Positions 22,787 through 32,006 of a stretch of 64,000 nucleotides of DNA are shown here, in pieces. The position numbers and the translations under genes are program-made. The notes under the pieces are model-generated. The model was not told the origin of the DNA. It did not search any database and worked only from the letters and a program-made list of their open reading frames with translations. The stretch is from Pedobacter frigiditerrae (GTDB taxonomy: Bacteria > Bacteroidota > Bacteroidia > Sphingobacteriales > Sphingobacteriaceae). The DNA is taken from positions 310,001 to 374,000 of the forward strand of contig NZ_SJSK01000005.1 of the NCBI RefSeq assembly GCF_004331645.1, in the 5' to 3' direction. The number at the start of each line of letters is the position of its first letter. Within the stretch, counting starts at the first letter, position 1.

Positions 22787-25657
22787 TTAAGATCCATTGC
22801 TGCTAGACGAACCTATTCCTGAGGTTGCCAAAGGGTCACTGCATTCATCTACCAAGTATAAAACGGAAAGATAATCCATTCCAATGGCATCACTTAGCGC
22901 CATCTCGCAGGTCTTTGATGAAGAATAACAGCCATCGAAAACCAGGTTTTTAAGCTCAGCCGCCTGACCCGCGTTGGCCGCCCTTGTCAGTTCGGGATAT
23001 AGAAAGCCACGATCCCCAGCCATACCGCAACATCCGGCTAACAGGGGCTGGGTAACCGTTTTGGAAAAATGCTTGGCCAGTGCCAAGAGCTTATCCTCCA
23101 GTCCCTTCATTTTCATCAACGAACAAACATTATGCAAGACAATACGTTCCTTTCTCTGAGTTATCTTTAGCCTCTGAAGCACCATGTCATACAAAAAATC
23201 AATGCTATCCATGAACCGCAGCGCATCAAACCTAGACTTGTTAGTTTCAGAAAGTACTCCTCTACAACCAGTGATGGTTTGTGTACATGAACTGATATCA
23301 AGCACCACTGGATGAAGCCCCTGCTGGGTCTGTGACCACAACAGCTCGATCGTATCATTTGCAGATTGGGAGAACGCATCCTTGAAACCCTTGGAAGAAT
23401 AAATCTGCCCGCAACAGTTATGATCAACTTTCCGAGGGATCAATACAGCAATCCCAGCCTTGGCTGCCACATCAACCAAGGTCTGCATAACCCCCTTCTT
23501 CCCCTTGTCACGCTCTCCCAATAGACGGGAGATACACGTTGGAAAATAGACAACCTTAAGTGGTCCAGCCTCAGTTGTTGCAGGAATCCCTCTAGCCAGC
23601 GCAATCTGCCCAGTCCATATCGGAAATGAGGGCATTAAACGGCGGAATCCCATGGTAAGGCGGAACATCGTACCCTTTCCAAATAGCTTATTGACCAAAA
23701 GCCCAGAAACAAGGGCAAACCTGACCATATGGGAAACAAACTTGAAGTTTTTAGCAATCAACAAGGCAATATGATTAGCCAAGGGAGAATGACTTTCCCG
23801 GCGGAGACGCTTAACCAGGTCACCGGTATTGATATCTACCGGACAAGCAGTGGCACAAAGGCCATCCACGGCGCAGGTATCTAAGCCCTGATATTGGTAC
23901 TGTCCAAGCAACTCCCTGTACTCACTCCCATTGCCCTCAGCTTTTAATTTCATCAATTCCCTTCTTACAACGATTCGCTTTCGAGGGGTCAATGTCAGGT
24001 CCCTACTAGGGCATTTCTGCTCGCAAAAACCACACTCCATACATTTATCCACTTCCTGCTCAACTTGGGTAAGTGTTTTCAGGTCCATGACATGCGCATT
24101 TCCGTCAGCATTAAGTATAACCCCAGGATTGAGCAGATTAAGGGGATCAACCAGTTGCTTAACCTCCTGCATCAGCTGATAAATCTCAGTCCCCCATTCA
24201 GCTTCTACAAAAGGAGCCATGTTACGTCCGGTTCCATGCTCAGCCTTCAAGGCCCCATCATATTTTTTCACCACCAACTCGACCAATTGTTCAAGAAAGG
24301 CCTTATATCTTAAAACATCCTGCTCACCATCAAAAGCCTGGGTAATCACAAAATGAATATTTCCATCCTTGGCATGTCCAAAAATAATCGCATTTAGATA
24401 ATCATATTGTAGAAAAAGAGCTTGAAGATCATGGATGGCCTCCCCCAAAACCGAGACAGGGAACGCGACATCTTCCAATATCACGGTAGTGCCCCTGGCC
24501 CTGACCGCCCCCACAGATGGAAACATACCTTTTCGAACTTTCCAAAGCAATGCCTGTTCTGACCGGTTTGAAGAAAAAGTTGCGGGCTCTAAAAGCGCAA
24601 CTCCTGCCTCCATCTGCCTAAAAGCGGTTACACGCAAATCCAAAGCTTCAGTATCTTCTTCCTGATATTCTATCAAGAGTGCAGCGGCCCTATCTGGCAA
24701 CAGCCTTATCTGTTCAGGGATTCCCTCTATGTGGGCTATAGACTTCAAAGCCGCCCTGTCCATCAACTCTATTGCCGCAGCTCCAGATTCAGTAAGCAAC
24801 GGAATCGCCGCACAAGCCTGGGTGATATCTGCGAAGTAGAGCAAGGCCGTCGATTTATGTAAATGATCTGGGATGGTACGGAGCATAGCTTCTGAAACAA
24901 AGGCAAGTGTACCCTCTGCGCCAACGAGCAACCTGGCTAAAATCTCTAGCGGCTCACCATGATCTAAAAAGGCATTCAGCCCATATCCCACCGTATTCTT
25001 GCTCAGGTATTTATGGCGAAGCCTACCTATAATCTGGGGACTGGATACAATCCGCTCCCGCAAGGCTGATAATCCATCATGAATTTCCGGGCATTCAACC
25101 ATGAACCGATATTTATCCAGGGGCTCAGCCGTATCATATGTTTTTCCATTTGGCAATACAAACCTGATGGAATGGAGCGTATGGTAAGTATTATCTTTTA
25201 CCCCACAACACATCCCACTGGAATTATTTGAAATGATCCCACCCATCATGGCAGAACCAATACTTGCTGGGTCGGGACCGATTTTTCTGCCAAAGCAAGA
25301 AAGTTGGGCGTTTGCAATGGCTCCAATGACCCCAGGCTGAACTCGAATGAAGTTACCATTACCCTCCACGCTCACCTTTCTCCAATGCCTGCTTAAGTCA
25401 ACCAAAATTCCATCGGTGATGGATTGGCCTGAAAGGCTTGTGCCAGCACACCTAAACACCAAGGGAATACCCTGTGATTGAGAGAATTTAAAAAGCTTAA
25501 TAATTTCGCTTTCGGAGACAGGATAAACAACTGCCACTGGCCTTAAATAATAAAATCCAGCATCTGATGCACTCGCGACAAGGTCAATCAATTTGCACTT
25601 GACCCGTTCTTGGGGAAGAATTTCTTGTAATAGCTCGCCTATGTCCCGTTGTTTCAT
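22787..25657 (-). CDS. FAD-linked dehydrogenase fused to Fe-S and CCG domains (D-lactate/2-hydroxyacid dehydrogenase type)
   Basis: I start at 25657 ('MKQRDIGELLQEIL'), preceded by AAAGGAAC; a longer frame from 25699 adds 14 unlikely residues. The 956-aa protein joins three parts. First is an FAD_binding_4 domain (about 35-250, with 'PLVFRCAGTSLSGQSITDGILVDLSRHW' and 'IGPDPASIGSAMMGGIISNNSSGMCCG'). Second is an FAD-oxidase C-terminal domain ('FGHAKDGNIHFVI', 'LKAEHGTGRNMAPFV'). Third is a ferredoxin-like pair of cysteine motifs ('CMECGFCEQKCPSR', 'CAVDGLCATACPVD') with CCG modules ('HNCCG', 'AGCCGMAG'). This matches fused GlcD/GlcF-like enzymes that oxidise D-lactate or other 2-hydroxyacids and pass electrons to quinone. 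The exact acid is unknown. Confidence 0.88.
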   Translation of the reverse strand: MKQRDIGELLQEILPQERVKCKLIDLVASASDAGFYYLRPVAVVYPVSESEIIKLFKFSQSQGIPLVFRCAGTSLSGQSITDGILVDLSRHWRKVSVEGNGNFIRVQPGVIGAIANAQLSCFGRKIGPDPASIGSAMMGGIISNNSSGMCCGVKDNTYHTLHSIRFVLPNGKTYDTAEPLDKYRFMVECPEIHDGLSALRERIVSSPQIIGRLRHKYLSKNTVGYGLNAFLDHGEPLEILARLLVGAEGTLAFVSEAMLRTIPDHLHKSTALLYFADITQACAAIPLLTESGAAAIELMDRAALKSIAHIEGIPEQIRLLPDRAAALLIEYQEEDTEALDLRVTAFRQMEAGVALLEPATFSSNRSEQALLWKVRKGMFPSVGAVRARGTTVILEDVAFPVSVLGEAIHDLQALFLQYDYLNAIIFGHAKDGNIHFVITQAFDGEQDVLRYKAFLEQLVELVVKKYDGALKAEHGTGRNMAPFVEAEWGTEIYQLMQEVKQLVDPLNLLNPGVILNADGNAHVMDLKTLTQVEQEVDKCMECGFCEQKCPSRDLTLTPRKRIVVRRELMKLKAEGNGSEYRELLGQYQYQGLDTCAVDGLCATACPVDINTGDLVKRLRRESHSPLANHIALLIAKNFKFVSHMVRFALVSGLLVNKLFGKGTMFRLTMGFRRLMPSFPIWTGQIALARGIPATTEAGPLKVVYFPTCISRLLGERDKGKKGVMQTLVDVAAKAGIAVLIPRKVDHNCCGQIYSSKGFKDAFSQSANDTIELLWSQTQQGLHPVVLDISSCTQTITGCRGVLSETNKSRFDALRFMDSIDFLYDMVLQRLKITQRKERIVLHNVCSLMKMKGLEDKLLALAKHFSKTVTQPLLAGCCGMAGDRGFLYPELTRAANAGQAAELKNLVFDGCYSSSKTCEMALSDAIGMDYLSVLYLVDECSDPLATSGIGSSSSNGS

Positions 25658-25809
25658 GTTCCTTTTAACTGCTTCGGCAATCGTGCACACGCACATCATC
25701 CAGTAATATAATCATATCAGAGGAGATTATCGCCATGTAATGTTCCTAACAGGATTATTTACATGCCCAAATCATCTGAAAAGTTATTTCTAAACTAAAC
25801 TGTATCAGA

Positions 25810-25817
25810 CAAAATTA
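25810..25817 (-). promoter_or_regulatory. Candidate -7 element for the FAD/Fe-S dehydrogenase gene
   Basis: On the minus strand TAATTTTG fits TAnnTTTG, about 155 bp before the start codon at 25657. I see no good -33 TTG at the usual spacing, so this is weak. It lies in the 250-bp gap after the GH36-like gene, which suggests the dehydrogenase can be transcribed separately. Confidence 0.3.
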
Positions 25818-25907
25818 TCGCTAAAAAGTATGTTAACCATTTAATTTCTTTGCCATTGCTTGAACTTATTTTGCACATTATATACCTGAGGATTTCAAGA
25901 GCTTATA

Positions 25908-28037
25908 TCATTTAATTTTTTCCAATTCGAACAATTCACCGCCATAGACAACATCGATACTTACTGGAAATCCATTTTCTTTAAGTTCCTTACCTGTTGA
26001 GGTTGCAATTATATTTCCACCCATGGTCATAACCTTATATGTCGCCAGGGGATCTAAGTAGTTTATAGTGATGATTCTTCTTGCCTCTATTGCCCCATGC
26101 CTAAAAACACCAATTATTCCACCAGTTTTAGATTCTGTGTTAATTCGTTGAAATCCATCCCACATCCCTTCTACTGGCTCGCCAAACCCTGGGAGGTCTT
26201 GTCTAAACATCATGACCTTATACTTGGTTTCCATGTTCTGTAACCAATCTGCGTAACCTCGATATGTTTTCAATTGTACAGCACTAAGTTTCCTTGGGTC
26301 ACCCAACATGATAGGCAACGCCCCTGCCAGGGACTTGATATGTAATTCCCAATTTTCATCTTGCATTTCAGGATTACCAATTACCAAAGCAGTTGCAGGT
26401 ATAGCTGGCGATCGCCACCAAGCCATATTTCTTATTTTAAGGTCTACATTCTCATCATGGCCACCAAAGTTTGAAAGCCAGTTTCCCTCTGCATGCTTAA
26501 GCATGGCATAATCTATTAACTGCAGCCCACCCATCGCTTCAAAAGTACAGTCAATGAACAGGCTTGGTTTGGCTTTATGCAGTTCATCAAAAAGTTGCCA
26601 AACACTTTCATAATTTACATATAAAGATTCCCGCTGATCTTTATGGCCTGTATGACTCGTTGAATAACAACCAGCTTCTTCATTATTAAATCTATAGGGA
26701 CTCGTAACTACGGCAAAGTCTAGCTTCAAGTATTCTAAACCATAATCGAGTGATAATTTCATTAGGATGTTTTGGATATAATCTTTCCACCCAGTACTGA
26801 AACACGCTGAACGAACATCCATACTGTTACCGCTAATTTGTAGGTTAGCAAATTCTCCTTTTTTATCTTTTACAAACCATTCGGGGTGTTCTCTGTAAAC
26901 CTTACTTACTGAGGAAGCACTACCTACACTTACCCATAAACCCGGCTTCATCCCCAATGATTTGATATAATCAAAAACAGGTTTCAATCCGTTAGGAAAT
27001 TTCGTTTTATCTATTCCCCAATCGCCATAATTATCTTGCCACCCATCATCAATCACAAATTCTTTCATACCTGCTGCTGCAGCAGCCCTTGCCAATTCCA
27101 TCACCAATTTTTCGTTGATGTTTGTGGTAAATGGAGTCCAGGTGTTATAAACAAAAGTGGGTTTGGTTGCCAGCTCGGAAAGCCTAATACCCATATGCTT
27201 GCGTAGGTAATCTGGCACCACCGTGTTTAAAGTTTCATTCGCATCTTTTTGGTTTCCATAAACAATGGTAAAAACCTGTGGGCTAGAAAATGACTCCCCC
27301 TTACTCAAATTTCTCCTGAATGGAAACCGATCGTTTTTATGGCTTAGGCCAGACACTATGGTTGGTTCCTGCCAAAAAACTGAAGTATGCTTGATTACTC
27401 CAGACGCTTCATTGCCAATCACGATTCCTTGCTTCCAATCGCTGTTGTGTACCGTAACCAAAGCATCTTGCATATTGCCTTTATAGGGGCCAATGAAACG
27501 TCTACGCCCATAGTCGTGAAAAATCCAACTAAAAGTGGGGCCGTAGTAATCCACCACTTCAAACTTCTCTACATCAACAGATTCTAATCTTACACTTTGT
27601 TCAGTTAAGTTTTTAATGATCAGGTTCTTCCTGATAAGTGGTAAATTTGGATATAGCAAAAACTGAATGGTTAGTTCTATTTTTTTATCCTCACTTAGCA
27701 ATTTGACAGCAGCTCCATTGCCTTGCCTTGTATCAGTAAATGTTTTTATATCTCGTAATCCCCAACTGTCTGTGCCTGTATAAATCTTATCATTTACTTC
27801 AAACTGAAAATCGGGATTTGTTTTTTTAAAATATTTGAATTCCTGATTTAAGGGGGCATAACTAGTTGTTAAAAAATTGCCTTTTTCTTCTGGCAGTTTA
27901 ATTATCCTTCGTACTAGCCCGTTATTCAGTTCTATTGCTTTTTTAGTCCAGGTAGCATATGAAGTTTGGGCATTCGCCAATGAAGAAAGTGTTGTTAAGA
28001 TCAATAGCAATACGAGATTTATATTTTTAATCATCAT
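25908..28037 (-). CDS. Secreted GH36-like alpha-galactosidase
   Basis: The 709-aa protein has a signal peptide (about 1-23, ending ANAQ), an N-terminal beta-supersandwich and a TIM barrel with clan GH-D hallmarks: 'FVIDDGWQDNYGDWGIDKTKFPNGLKPVFDYIKSLGMKPGLWVSV' and 'YLKLDFAVV', whose Asp is the expected nucleophile. The usual acid/base motif C-x-S-G-G-G-R-x-D is not present in normal form; the equivalent region reads 'DCTFEAMGGLQLIDY', one residue longer. It may therefore act on an alpha-galactoside-like bond with altered specificity. It is 83 bp downstream of the heparinase-like lyase on the same strand. Confidence 0.82.
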   Translation of the reverse strand: MMIKNINLVLLLILTTLSSLANAQTSYATWTKKAIELNNGLVRRIIKLPEEKGNFLTTSYAPLNQEFKYFKKTNPDFQFEVNDKIYTGTDSWGLRDIKTFTDTRQGNGAAVKLLSEDKKIELTIQFLLYPNLPLIRKNLIIKNLTEQSVRLESVDVEKFEVVDYYGPTFSWIFHDYGRRRFIGPYKGNMQDALVTVHNSDWKQGIVIGNEASGVIKHTSVFWQEPTIVSGLSHKNDRFPFRRNLSKGESFSSPQVFTIVYGNQKDANETLNTVVPDYLRKHMGIRLSELATKPTFVYNTWTPFTTNINEKLVMELARAAAAAGMKEFVIDDGWQDNYGDWGIDKTKFPNGLKPVFDYIKSLGMKPGLWVSVGSASSVSKVYREHPEWFVKDKKGEFANLQISGNSMDVRSACFSTGWKDYIQNILMKLSLDYGLEYLKLDFAVVTSPYRFNNEEAGCYSTSHTGHKDQRESLYVNYESVWQLFDELHKAKPSLFIDCTFEAMGGLQLIDYAMLKHAEGNWLSNFGGHDENVDLKIRNMAWWRSPAIPATALVIGNPEMQDENWELHIKSLAGALPIMLGDPRKLSAVQLKTYRGYADWLQNMETKYKVMMFRQDLPGFGEPVEGMWDGFQRINTESKTGGIIGVFRHGAIEARRIITINYLDPLATYKVMTMGGNIIATSTGKELKENGFPVSIDVVYGGELFELEKIK

Positions 28038-28120
28038 TTCATTAATTGACTACGTTGGTTAGCTTTTTGGTTTGTATTTAGGTTTTTATCCTATCTATTT
28101 AATAGCAAGACCATAGCTTG

Positions 28121-30031
28121 CTAATTTTTCAATAACTTCTTTACGCCTCCTGGAATTGCCCTTAAAGTTAATTTTCCTGAGGCATTGGCTGGCGTGTTCA
28201 CCTTGAACAAAATGCGACTGAGTCCTGGATTTGGTGAATCCTGAGTCTTGGTTGAGGCTGACACGTCTTGTATCTCAACAGTTACCAGATTTAACAGGGC
28301 GGGATTTATACTGAGCAGCAAACTTTCCCCATTCTGAACCAGCAGCAACCCGTCTGTACTTCTGGTAACACTGGCTTTGGTAAGCCACTGAAAGGTAACC
28401 TCGGTAGCTTGACCTTTGACTTGCCATTCATCGATTAACGTTACTGATCGATCTGGGTTCAGTAACACCGTACGATCGACCCTACTCGCCTGGTCAGCAT
28501 ATAGGGAGCTTAAATCAGCCCTGTTGCCCACAACCCCGTTTTGAGTTGGAAGTTCGATGACCTCTCCTTTCCCATCTATGAGCTGGTATTGACCATTGAA
28601 CCTCAGTATATTGTGACTCTCAGGGCCTGCCCTGAAGGCAGTCCATCGATTACTGTTCTGGGTATAGTTCCATAGGTCCAATTTGGCGGCACGCATATTG
28701 CCATAATTTTCTGTACCTAAATCAACGGCCCACCTTACCCCATCTGCCTCAAGGATAAAACTTCCCACATCCATGTGCGCGTGGGAATTATTCGGCGTCC
28801 CACCCTTTATGGCAACATAGGTTGCCCTCGGATCGTCCCAAGAGCTTCGCATCACCCCCATGGACAAATGACCCCGTGGCGACCAGTGCAATGGTGGCCT
28901 GGCAGTAGCCGCTGCTTTTAAAAGTGATGGATCCCACCATATGATCTCCAATGGGGTAAGCCTGCCAAGGGCAACATTTTTACCACTTTTGGCATTCTTC
29001 CCCGTTGACAGGAATTCATGGTAGCGATCAATGTCGGTAAGTTCATCGCGGATCAGGTCAGGGCGCTTCAACTCCTTGGCGAACCAAGCCATAATGGGCT
29101 CGTTTTGAAGTTCAACATGGTAATCAGAATAGTTGTAATCCTGTCCTGTTGGACCTACCATCTGGTTATTATAATCTGCTGTCTTTAAAAACCCGGGCAT
29201 TTGCTCCAGTCCACAAGTCTTACCGAAGGTAGAGCGCAATGCCTCAACGGCTATCACATAAAAACTCGTTCCATAGGCCCAGTAGCTTGGCCCCTCCGGA
29301 AATGCACCGTCAAAGGCATAAGTCGCTCCGGCATAAGGGATGTTCTTTATTGCACGCTCGGTGGCGGTCTTTGATAGTTCTGGCTCCAGTTCGGCGATAG
29401 CCAGCGCGGCAACCATAACGCCACCATTGCACACTGGATTCCAGTTAAAGTTACCCCTCACCCAACTGTCTCCTCCTTCTCTTGTTGCCAAGGCAGGAAG
29501 GATGGCTAGATTCTTTATTGCTGAGGCTATTTTAACTCTTTCCCCGGAAGAAAGGTGATCATATAGCCAGTCAAAACCTATTCCGGCTGCAAACGCAGCC
29601 TCGCCTACATCCAAAAAATGGCCAGTGCCCCAATTCTTGAGTTCGCAAAGAGCCAGTAATTCAGCCCGTGCCCTTTGAAGGCTTCGGGCCTCACCTGTTA
29701 AGCGATAATCCAGCGCCAGAGACAAAATCCTTCCCTGTACGTTCCTGGCAGTACCCATATTATTGATTCCTTCTGGATAAACTATTACCGATTCCTTTAG
29801 CTTTCGCTCTACATCAGAGCGAAGTATGTACCTTAGCTTTAGCGATACACTATCACTTTGTTTCTTGATCCTTTCAATCACAGCGCTATTGGCAAACAAC
29901 CTGGGGTGCGCTGGTAGGTGGCCCCAATCCGCTTTGGTAAGACATTGTGGAGCCGATAATTCAGGGTGCCGCGCAACAGCATGTAAAAAAAACAGAAAGA
30001 GGCAAAAAAAGGTGGTGAAGCGTATAGTCAT
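28121..30031 (-). CDS. Heparinase II/III-family polysaccharide lyase-like protein
   Basis: This 636-aa protein has a signal peptide (about 1-20). An alpha/alpha toroid follows (about 30-350: 'HPRLFANSAVIERIKKQS', 'LDVGEAAFAAGIGFDWLYDHL', 'VRGNFNWNPVCNGGVMVAALAI', 'EGPSYWAYGTSFYVIAVEAL'), then the heparinase II/III beta-sandwich ('NNSHAHMDVGSFILEADGVRWAVDLG', 'SHNILRFNGQ'). The Asn, His and Tyr in N-W-N, S-H-A-H-M-D and W-A-Y-G are typical of this lyase superfamily (PL12/15/17/21-like). It would cut uronic-acid glycans by beta-elimination. It is a clear paralogue of the gene at 46043-47929. It may form an operon with the GH36-like gene. Confidence 0.87.
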   Translation of the reverse strand: MTIRFTTFFCLFLFFLHAVARHPELSAPQCLTKADWGHLPAHPRLFANSAVIERIKKQSDSVSLKLRYILRSDVERKLKESVIVYPEGINNMGTARNVQGRILSLALDYRLTGEARSLQRARAELLALCELKNWGTGHFLDVGEAAFAAGIGFDWLYDHLSSGERVKIASAIKNLAILPALATREGGDSWVRGNFNWNPVCNGGVMVAALAIAELEPELSKTATERAIKNIPYAGATYAFDGAFPEGPSYWAYGTSFYVIAVEALRSTFGKTCGLEQMPGFLKTADYNNQMVGPTGQDYNYSDYHVELQNEPIMAWFAKELKRPDLIRDELTDIDRYHEFLSTGKNAKSGKNVALGRLTPLEIIWWDPSLLKAAATARPPLHWSPRGHLSMGVMRSSWDDPRATYVAIKGGTPNNSHAHMDVGSFILEADGVRWAVDLGTENYGNMRAAKLDLWNYTQNSNRWTAFRAGPESHNILRFNGQYQLIDGKGEVIELPTQNGVVGNRADLSSLYADQASRVDRTVLLNPDRSVTLIDEWQVKGQATEVTFQWLTKASVTRSTDGLLLVQNGESLLLSINPALLNLVTVEIQDVSASTKTQDSPNPGLSRILFKVNTPANASGKLTLRAIPGGVKKLLKN

Positions 30032-30393
30032 CTGTTAGTATATTTGGTTAATAGGTTAATTAATGGCCACAGTAGCTTTCCTAAGATATTGGCCCTGGTA
30101 TCTACCCATTAATACAAAAGCTGCAAGGCTGAGATATTGACCCTTGTTAGCCATACATAAAACTATTGCAATGATTCATATAAAAGATAGAACATTCTTT
30201 GCTGTTTATTGAATTTAATTTGCTCTCAAAACCTACTGCTCTAGCTAACATTCAATGAGAAAACGCCTACCATATATCTTGATGATCATGGCTCATCATT
30301 ACCGTGATTTCAATGAGAACCAGAAATAACAGATTGGATCGGAAAAATTTAAATACCACTCTTATTGGGCAATTTTATATGGGAAGACAAAGA
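30032..30393. other. 362-bp gap upstream of the lyase/GH36 genes
   Basis: I see no gene here. The gap separates the ribokinase/ADP-ribosylglycohydrolase operon (ending at 30394) from the lyase gene (start 30031), so it should hold the promoter for the lyase and GH36-like genes. The best -7-like element on the minus strand is TAGTTTTA, a 7/8 match, without a convincing -33 partner. Confidence 0.4.
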
Positions 30394-31953
30394 TCAATTA
30401 GCGAAATGAAGAAGCTTCCCATAAACGATTTCTGGCTTTTTCCATACCTCATTATCATTAAACAGCATTTCAGATTTGGCAGCAGTACTTGGCCTTAAAA
30501 ATCCCTGTGCCGCAAATTTTTCACGTAAACTCAACATACCCTGAAAACTATCACCATAAAAGATATTGTTCATTATTTTCCAGTAACCACTCAAAAGATA
30601 ACAACCTTCTTTCCATTGCATTGGATATGATACCTTGATTTCCTCAGCAGAGCCAACGCATATTGACAGGTAAACCGCTTGTGCCTTTTCCTGCTTGGTA
30701 CCCTTTGTAATTTTCGATAAGATCTCTTTTCCCATTAAATTTTTGAGATGGGAAATTTGATCTTTAATAGCTACCAACTTCAAGACTGGAGCAGGACTTT
30801 CTCGCATGATCGTATAAGTAATGACCTTATTAATCACAGATTTTTTTCCTCCATTCTGCTCATTTATAATTTCAAATAAATCAATTAACCGGTCAGCAAA
30901 ACTTGTAATGGTTTCATCCATAGGCATTTCATCACGATTGGTATTTCTGTACCTGTCCGTAATTTGCCATCCCTTACTTAGCATATCGCGGTAACCGTCA
31001 ATCGTGCCAATAATCGTACCCACCGTAGCTGCATTACAATCAGAATCGTAACCAAAGTTAAATGCATATCTTATGGATTCAGAAAAATCTCCTTTGCCAT
31101 ACAGTAATGAGGCAATGATTGCAGCTGTATTAAGTTCAGAACCATTTCTATTTCTAGTCAAGTTTGCATGCGTGGCATATTTTGAATGAATAAGCTTGCG
31201 TACCTCTTGCCAGTTATTTGGATTAGCATTATGCCATTTTCTCACATCACCAATAATTCCATTCATGATACTTGAAGGATCTAAGGCCAAAACCCCCGCG
31301 TCAATAATTTTTTCTATGCTGTTTTCTGTAAATGCCGTAGAAACCATGGCCGTAAACAACTGTGTGGTTTGGGCGGGTTCTTGATCAATAGCCACTTTTG
31401 TATAGTGAAGTCCAATCTTCGCAGCGGTTTGAGGCATTGCAGGAGAAATTAAGCCATAGGTCTCCGACAAGAACTGACCAGACAAATTGAATTCGGCCCA
31501 AGGATTTAACGTGATGTTTCCAGTTAACGGTGGTTGGATCCCCAGGTCCATGAGGTGTCGGGCAAAACGATTGGCACACCAAATATTCCTATTGATACGA
31601 CTAGTCCATAATGCATTGATATCTTTATAGGGGATAAAAGCATTTCGACTTTTTTGCATTTGGTAGATGTAAACCCATTCAAAATCTGTATCATCATCAG
31701 TTATTCCCCCATCCGGCAAAGCAGGTCTGTAGGTTTCTACGGCTCCAGGCGTCTCAAAATACTTAAATTCATGTGGCATCCCGTTTATGTTACCTATGAT
31801 CTGCCCCAATAAACCACCACGAATTTTATCAACCATTATTTCAGCAGCAATCGAAATAGTTTTTCTATCACCCTTAACCTGGGTATAAGCACTATAAGGT
31901 GTGCCACACAGAAAAAAAGCTACAAAAAGTACAATATTGATTTTATTTTTCAT
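30394..31953 (-). CDS. Secreted ADP-ribosylglycohydrolase-family protein
   Basis: I start at the ATG at 31953 because it begins a signal peptide ('MKNKINIVLFVAFFLCG'); the frame upstream starts only at a TTG and would overlap the previous gene. In the 519-aa protein the N-terminal motif 'DKIRGGLLGQIIGNINGMPHEF' and the acidic cluster Asp86-Asp87-Asp88-Thr89-Asp90 are the first metal ligands of the ADP-ribosylglycohydrolase fold. 'GYDSDCNAATVGTIIG' (Asp303, Asp305) gives the second set. Most family members are cytosolic, so export is notable. It lies last in an operon with GH127, a sugar permease and a ribokinase. This suggests release of ribose or a related furanose from a glycoconjugate outside the cytoplasm. 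Confidence 0.85.
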   Translation of the reverse strand: MKNKINIVLFVAFFLCGTPYSAYTQVKGDRKTISIAAEIMVDKIRGGLLGQIIGNINGMPHEFKYFETPGAVETYRPALPDGGITDDDTDFEWVYIYQMQKSRNAFIPYKDINALWTSRINRNIWCANRFARHLMDLGIQPPLTGNITLNPWAEFNLSGQFLSETYGLISPAMPQTAAKIGLHYTKVAIDQEPAQTTQLFTAMVSTAFTENSIEKIIDAGVLALDPSSIMNGIIGDVRKWHNANPNNWQEVRKLIHSKYATHANLTRNRNGSELNTAAIIASLLYGKGDFSESIRYAFNFGYDSDCNAATVGTIIGTIDGYRDMLSKGWQITDRYRNTNRDEMPMDETITSFADRLIDLFEIINEQNGGKKSVINKVITYTIMRESPAPVLKLVAIKDQISHLKNLMGKEILSKITKGTKQEKAQAVYLSICVGSAEEIKVSYPMQWKEGCYLLSGYWKIMNNIFYGDSFQGMLSLREKFAAQGFLRPSTAAKSEMLFNDNEVWKKPEIVYGKLLHFAN

Positions 31954-32006
31954 GGCACCTATTTTAACATGTCTTGTAAACGCTCTCCAAATTGGCACAA
32001 AGATTC

